DNA from: Undibacterium parvum
GTDB taxonomy: Bacteria > Pseudomonadota > Gammaproteobacteria > Burkholderiales > Burkholderiaceae_D
Reading direction: 5' to 3'
DNA length: 64,000 bases
Assembly: GCF_003955735.1 (NCBI RefSeq)
Contig: NZ_CP034464.1
Location: 3,596,001-3,660,000, forward strand
In this document: piece after piece, positions 60,435 through 64,000 of the stretch
Layout of the letters: every line of letters begins with the position of its first letter
Numbering within the stretch: position 1 is the stretch's first letter
The notes under the pieces: model-generated
Told to the model about the DNA's origin: nothing
Seen by the model: the letters and a program-made list of their open reading frames with translations, nothing else
Databases searched by the model: none
Position numbers and translations under genes: made by a program

Positions 60435-60493
60435 GCGCATATTCTATGCGCTTGTCCAGCCTGCCTAGCCGCAAAGCCGCATGGGCTATGCGT
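60435..60493. repeat. REP60 copy 9
   Basis: GCGCATATTCTATGCG and CGCATGGGCTATGCG form arms with two mismatches; it is one of the more divergent copies. Confidence 0.65.
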
Positions 60494-60515
60494 GTTGGGC
60501 TAGTACTCAAAATTA

Positions 60516-60688
60516 GTTACTGTTCAGCCCGCTATGAAGAAAGTCATAACCACTCAACACAGAGACACAGAGACACAGAGATTCACAGAGGAAAGCAAGG
60601 AAGTTCTCCGTTTTCTCTGTGTCTCTGTGTCTCCTTTGAGAGGTTTTCGCTTTTTTTTAATAATTTTAGTAGCAGGCTGAATAGATAC
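60516..60688. repeat. Inverted-repeat element IR170, copy 2
   Basis: GTTACTGTTCAGCC at the left faces GGCTGAATAGATAC at the right. Inside, CACAGAGACACAGAGACAC faces CTCTGTGTCTCTGTGTCTC, so it folds as a long hairpin. It shares ends and size with copy 1 (35991-36162) but a different inner repeat unit. Confidence 0.75.
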
Positions 60689-60706
60689 CAAAATTAAGTA
60701 GCAAAT

Positions 60707-61393
60707 CTAAGCGCGCAGATCTGCCAGCAAGTTGCCGGCTGCTAGGGCGGCTTGCTCGTGGCCGGGTTCGCGCCAGGATTCTGTTAATGCCTCGCTCTGC
60801 CATTGTTGCATGGCGTTGGTTTGCAATAGATGCTGGGCGTAAGCAGCGGATTTTTCGTTTAATGCCAGCCCATAGCTTTGCGCCCGAAATACCACCGGAG
60901 CGAAGAAGGCATCGATCGCAGTGAATTTGGCACCGGCTAAAAACGGGCCACCGAATTGATCCAAACCTTGGTTCCAAAGTTCATTGAGTCTGGCGATGTC
61001 GTGATTAAACGCGGCGCTAGTGGCAGGCATCTGTATCCGGAAACCTACATGCATAGGGCAAGTTTGGCGGATTGCAGTAAAACCGCTATGCATCTCGGCC
61101 GCCGCACAGCGCGCCCAGGTGCGTGCCTTGCCATCGGTTGGCCAGACGCCAGCATGTCTTTCTGCCAGATATTCTATGATGGCCAGTGAATCCCAAACCA
61201 CATCGACGGCTTTGCTGGCGTGTAGGCAGGGTACTTTACCGGCCGGATTAAAGCTTCTGAATTCATCCCAGTTAGAGTCACTACCAAACGGTGCGATTTT
61301 TTCTTCGAAAGGAATCCCGAGTTCGCGCATCAGCGCCCAAGGACGCAAGGACCAGGAGGAATAATTTTTATTTGCGATGAATAGTGTGTACAT
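60707..61393 (-). CDS. Glutathione S-transferase family protein
   Basis: The 228-residue protein has a thioredoxin-like N-terminal domain (LFIANKNYSSWSLRPWALMRELGIPFEEK, split: NKNYSSWSLRPW) with the catalytic-region Ser-Ser-Trp, the cis-Pro GKVPCLH, and DSLAIIEYLAERH; an all-helical C-terminal domain follows. It is a cytosolic GST of unknown substrate. ATG 61393 follows GGAGCTTCC. Confidence 0.9.
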   Translation of the reverse strand: MYTLFIANKNYSSWSLRPWALMRELGIPFEEKIAPFGSDSNWDEFRSFNPAGKVPCLHASKAVDVVWDSLAIIEYLAERHAGVWPTDGKARTWARCAAAEMHSGFTAIRQTCPMHVGFRIQMPATSAAFNHDIARLNELWNQGLDQFGGPFLAGAKFTAIDAFFAPVVFRAQSYGLALNEKSAAYAQHLLQTNAMQQWQSEALTESWREPGHEQAALAAGNLLADLRA

Positions 61394-61590
61394 GGAAGCT
61401 CCAAGGGGGGATGGGTGAGGCTTGATGTGTATGGTAAAAGCGCGGCGGCTTAAAAATCACTGAAACGGTGATTGATTTGGTCCTGGTTTCAAAATCTCGG
61501 CGCTTAAACTAGTGTAAAAAACCAATGCAGAGTATATGCGAAATCGCACTAGGCAGCGTGTCCATGCATCTTTGCGCAGTCTCACTCTAT
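61394..61590. other. Intergenic region before the GST gene
   Basis: About 200 bases with no repeat or strong hairpin seen. Confidence 0.3.
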
Positions 61591-63807
61591 TCACTCTAGC
61601 CTTATCGCCAAATCGCGTCCGGCCATGGCCTGATTGCCGGCGTAGTCTGCGGCCAGAATACGTAAGATGTAATCACCTAAAGGCAGATCTTTGATAGACC
61701 AGTAAGCCGTGCTGGCGTGGCCATCTCTGACGATGTTGGTGACCTTGTACAAGAAACGGGTACTGGCGTTGCCATGTACGGTGATGCCACTGTCGCTGGC
61801 GTAGGCAATTTTGACGCTCTCTTCATCTGGCGGCAGACGGTTAAATTCGAGCTTGATCTGGGGCTGCTCAAAGCCTGGCAGTGGACTGCCATCGGCGTGC
61901 AAAATTTGATAACCGAGTTTGTAAAGGCCCAGACGGCGGCGCGCTGCATTACCATCGGCCTGATCGTAAGCATCGACGATGATGCTGAGCTTATCTAAGC
62001 TGCGCGCTACCCGCAGCCGCGTGTCGCCCTTATTTTTTTTCAGGATCTGGCCAGTTTGACTGAGTAATTGTATCTGCTCTATGTGCGGAGCTACTTCATC
62101 TTTAAAGCCGCTCAAACCCAGAGTCAGTGGATTGAGTGCCGCACCTGCTTGACTATAACTGAGATGCACGTGATACATGCGATTGACTGTGCCTAACACT
62201 TCACCAGTTTGAAAACGGGTGCCGCGCTTAATCCGGATTTGATCATTGGCTGCCAGCTTGTCCTTGTCGTCCGGTATCGGTTCACCCCTAGTCACGATAA
62301 AGCGGCTAGGGTCGATAGGACTATCGTCTTGTTGGCGTCCGACGCGCATGTGGATGTAGGACATATTTGCGATGCGCATTCCTTCATTGATACTGCCGTA
62401 GCCCCAGGCTGGCAACACCGTACTGACTTTTTCACTGGCAACGGCCAACACTGGCGCTCCCATGGCGGCCTGGATATCGACACCGCTATGAAAATGGTCA
62501 CGGCTCTCACCCTTGTAATTGCCACGCACTTCACCGATAGTGCCGACGATTTCATGGGCTTGATGTTGTGGTTTGAGCGGCCAGGGGAAGCTGGGCGATT
62601 GGCTGAGCGTCGACGCGCTGGCGAGCTTGGAGGTGGCGAGCTTGGTCGTGGCAGGTGCAGGCTGGACTGCGGCAACTTGTTCTGATTCCGCTAGTTTGTG
62701 TTGGACGCTGAGAACTTGAAATTGCGCCGCATCACTCACCGCCAGCGTGCCGTCGGCCTTGATAGCGATCGCGACCGGGCGCTGCAGGCGCGCACTAAAT
62801 GCGTCGCCGCTCTGAATATCGATGTCTATGCCGCTTAAGCCATGTAGTTTGCCGCTCGCGTCTATCTGCAGCAGACGGCCATTCGAGGCTTCTCCTACAT
62901 ACAGCACACCATCGTGCGTCAGCGCCAGACCTAGTGGACGTTTCATCAGGGCGTCGCTGTCCTCGGGCAAGCTGCGTGCCAGCGTCGTAACCTGACCCAG
63001 CGCGCTGATTTTACGGATCGCATTGTTGCGGGTATCGCTGACAAAGACTTCAGCGCTGGCGCTGACTACCAGCGCGCTGGGGGTGTCAAATAGCGCCTCT
63101 AGTGCTATGCCGTCCCGGTAGCCGGGGCGATCACCGCCAGCCAAAGTAGTGACTTCACCATCTACATTGATGACACGGATTTTGTCGTTATAAGTATCTG
63201 CTACATACACCTTGCCGCTAGCGTCGACTGCCACCCCGACCGGCCCGTTAAATTGGGCCTGGCTGGCGGCACCATCGCGATACCCGGCCTGGCCATTGCC
63301 TGCGACGGTAGTGACCACACCTAGCGCGCTGATCTTGCGGATACGATGATTGCCAGTGTCTGCCACATATAAATTACCTGCAGCATCGATCGCCAAACCC
63401 GAGGGTGTGTGGAATGCTGCAGCCTCACCCTGACCGTCAGCATAGGCTTCGCTAGATCCCGCTAGGGTGCTGACTATGCCAGCCGGCGTAATTTTCCTGA
63501 TGCGATTATTGTCGCCGCCATCCGCCACATACAGATTTCCTGCTTGATCGTAGACGATGCCGTAGGGATCGCTGAAGCGGGCCAAGTCAGAGCTGCCGTT
63601 TATGTTTCCTGCGCTAGCGGCACCAGCCAAACGCACTAGCGTGGCTGGCCAAGCCAAGACGGTAGCATTAGCTGAGTTCGCGTGGAGAGGCGCAATATCG
63701 GGGTGCTTTGCTTGATCTGAAAATATGAAATAAACGATAGCTACTGCGCTGAGGATGAGTAGTAAAAACCCACCGGCGCGGCGAAATTGAGAGGGTGATA
63801 GGATCAA
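61591..63807 (-). CDS. Membrane-anchored NHL-propeller fused to M23-type peptidase domain
   Basis: The 738-residue protein has an N-terminal membrane anchor (GGFLLLILSAVAIVYFIF), then five to six NHL repeats (about 60-390: PYGIVYDQAGNLYVADGG, PSGLAIDAAGNLYVADTGNHRIRKI and similar) forming a beta-propeller. A linker rich in Ala/Thr/Ser follows, then a lysostaphin-like domain (about 415-560), with zinc ligands kept: HFHSGVDIQAAMGAPVLAVA (HxxxD) and MYHVHLSYS (HxH). The C-terminal ~180 residues are beta-sandwich-like. The domain suggests periplasmic peptidoglycan cleavage; the propeller may bind a partner. The fusion is unusual. Confidence 0.85.
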   Translation of the reverse strand: MILSPSQFRRAGGFLLLILSAVAIVYFIFSDQAKHPDIAPLHANSANATVLAWPATLVRLAGAASAGNINGSSDLARFSDPYGIVYDQAGNLYVADGGDNNRIRKITPAGIVSTLAGSSEAYADGQGEAAAFHTPSGLAIDAAGNLYVADTGNHRIRKISALGVVTTVAGNGQAGYRDGAASQAQFNGPVGVAVDASGKVYVADTYNDKIRVINVDGEVTTLAGGDRPGYRDGIALEALFDTPSALVVSASAEVFVSDTRNNAIRKISALGQVTTLARSLPEDSDALMKRPLGLALTHDGVLYVGEASNGRLLQIDASGKLHGLSGIDIDIQSGDAFSARLQRPVAIAIKADGTLAVSDAAQFQVLSVQHKLAESEQVAAVQPAPATTKLATSKLASASTLSQSPSFPWPLKPQHQAHEIVGTIGEVRGNYKGESRDHFHSGVDIQAAMGAPVLAVASEKVSTVLPAWGYGSINEGMRIANMSYIHMRVGRQQDDSPIDPSRFIVTRGEPIPDDKDKLAANDQIRIKRGTRFQTGEVLGTVNRMYHVHLSYSQAGAALNPLTLGLSGFKDEVAPHIEQIQLLSQTGQILKKNKGDTRLRVARSLDKLSIIVDAYDQADGNAARRRLGLYKLGYQILHADGSPLPGFEQPQIKLEFNRLPPDEESVKIAYASDSGITVHGNASTRFLYKVTNIVRDGHASTAYWSIKDLPLGDYILRILAADYAGNQAMAGRDLAIRLE

Positions 63808-63894
63808 GGTGTGCTGACTGAGGAAGAAAGTTAAAGGCTGCCAAACTTAAAATATAGACTGGGTTCCCTGCGTTTTACGGGAATCAGGTAGGCC

Positions 63895-64000
63895 TTATTT
63901 CCCTTTGACCGGATCATACCAAAGTTCGGATCGGTTCAAGGGCGTTTGCGCGCTGAGCTTAGGGTTGGGAATGCGCAAGATGCGGCGTTGTGCCAGACCA
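63895..64000 (-). CDS. C-terminal fragment of an unidentified protein (cut by window edge)
   Basis: The last 34 codons of a minus-strand frame are visible: RRILRIPNPKLSAQTPL, then NRSELWYDPVKGK and TAA. Start and product lie outside the window. The NHL/M23 gene begins 87 bases downstream, so the two may be co-transcribed. No family is recognisable from this stretch. Confidence 0.45.
   Translation of the reverse strand, partial: GLAQRRILRIPNPKLSAQTPLNRSELWYDPVKGK

Larger units (their letters stand above)
60386..60706. other. Intergenic region filled by REP60 copy 9 and IR170 copy 2
   Basis: A 321-base gap between convergent genes with no coding signal; two dispersed repeats occupy most of it. 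Confidence 0.6.

Noticed and set aside
1..64000. Prophage, conjugative element or genomic island with integrase
   Set aside because: No phage structural, conjugation or tyrosine-integrase gene was seen, and no tRNA is present as an integration site. Accessory features are limited to IS elements, repeats and the orphan gene.

Overview
The window looks like a chromosomal segment of a betaproteobacterium, most likely Burkholderiales/Oxalobacteraceae. The evidence is a fused malic enzyme-phosphotransacetylase, a phasin with a PhaM-like basic tail, a gts-type sugar ABC operon, Fur- and ECF-type regulatory signals, and moderate GC. The genus is an inference. No tRNA, rRNA, CRISPR array or prophage was seen.

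Left part (1-13.7 kb): the start of a rubrerythrin-like gene, maeB, a cytosolic 5'-nucleotidase, and a truncated globin/DUF3034 pair. Then comes a repeat-rich accessory stretch (5.9-10.6 kb) in which two different IS3-family elements sit inside one long palindromic repeat. It is followed by an orphan gene with a possible DEDD-nuclease-like domain and a C-terminal membrane helix, then an ECF sigma/anti-sigma pair and a secreted fasciclin-domain protein. The fasciclin and DUF3034 upstream regions share an ECF-like promoter motif with an identical 16-bp spacer. From 13.6 to 15.7 kb is a second repeat region that carries a truncated copy of the fasciclin 5' end.

Sugar module (15.7-25.8 kb): ATPase, two permeases, binding protein and porin on the minus strand. 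Divergent from them is a paralogous binding protein co-transcribed with a response regulator and histidine kinase. This looks like a binding-protein-assisted sensory system for the transporter.

Middle (25.8-45.5 kb): a Fur-box-preceded DUF2325 pair, an HDOD protein, assorted enzymes, an exported methyltransferase, YceI, SodC, a cupin, a GNAT, a YHS protein, and an exported protein made almost only of CC/AAKK heptads. A TetR-controlled electrophile/aldehyde detoxification cluster follows (yqhD, curA, nemA, DJ-1-like, aldehyde dehydrogenase) with two matching palindromic operators.

Right part (45.5-64 kb): four-copy 82-bp palindromic elements (one at 2.9 kb), a lipoprotein with exact 120-bp propeller repeats, DUF2249, a phasin, EVE/VOC/WYL genes, Hsp20, a histidine kinase beside a periplasmic binding protein, a MazG-like pyrophosphohydrolase, a large HD-GYP sensor, WbuC, Dabb, GST, and an NHL-propeller/M23 fusion.

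Several dispersed repeat families occur in the gaps between genes: a 60-bp REP family (nine copies), the 82-bp elements (four), a ~175-bp inverted-repeat element (two), and 0.8-0.9 kb palindromes (two plus one collapsed).
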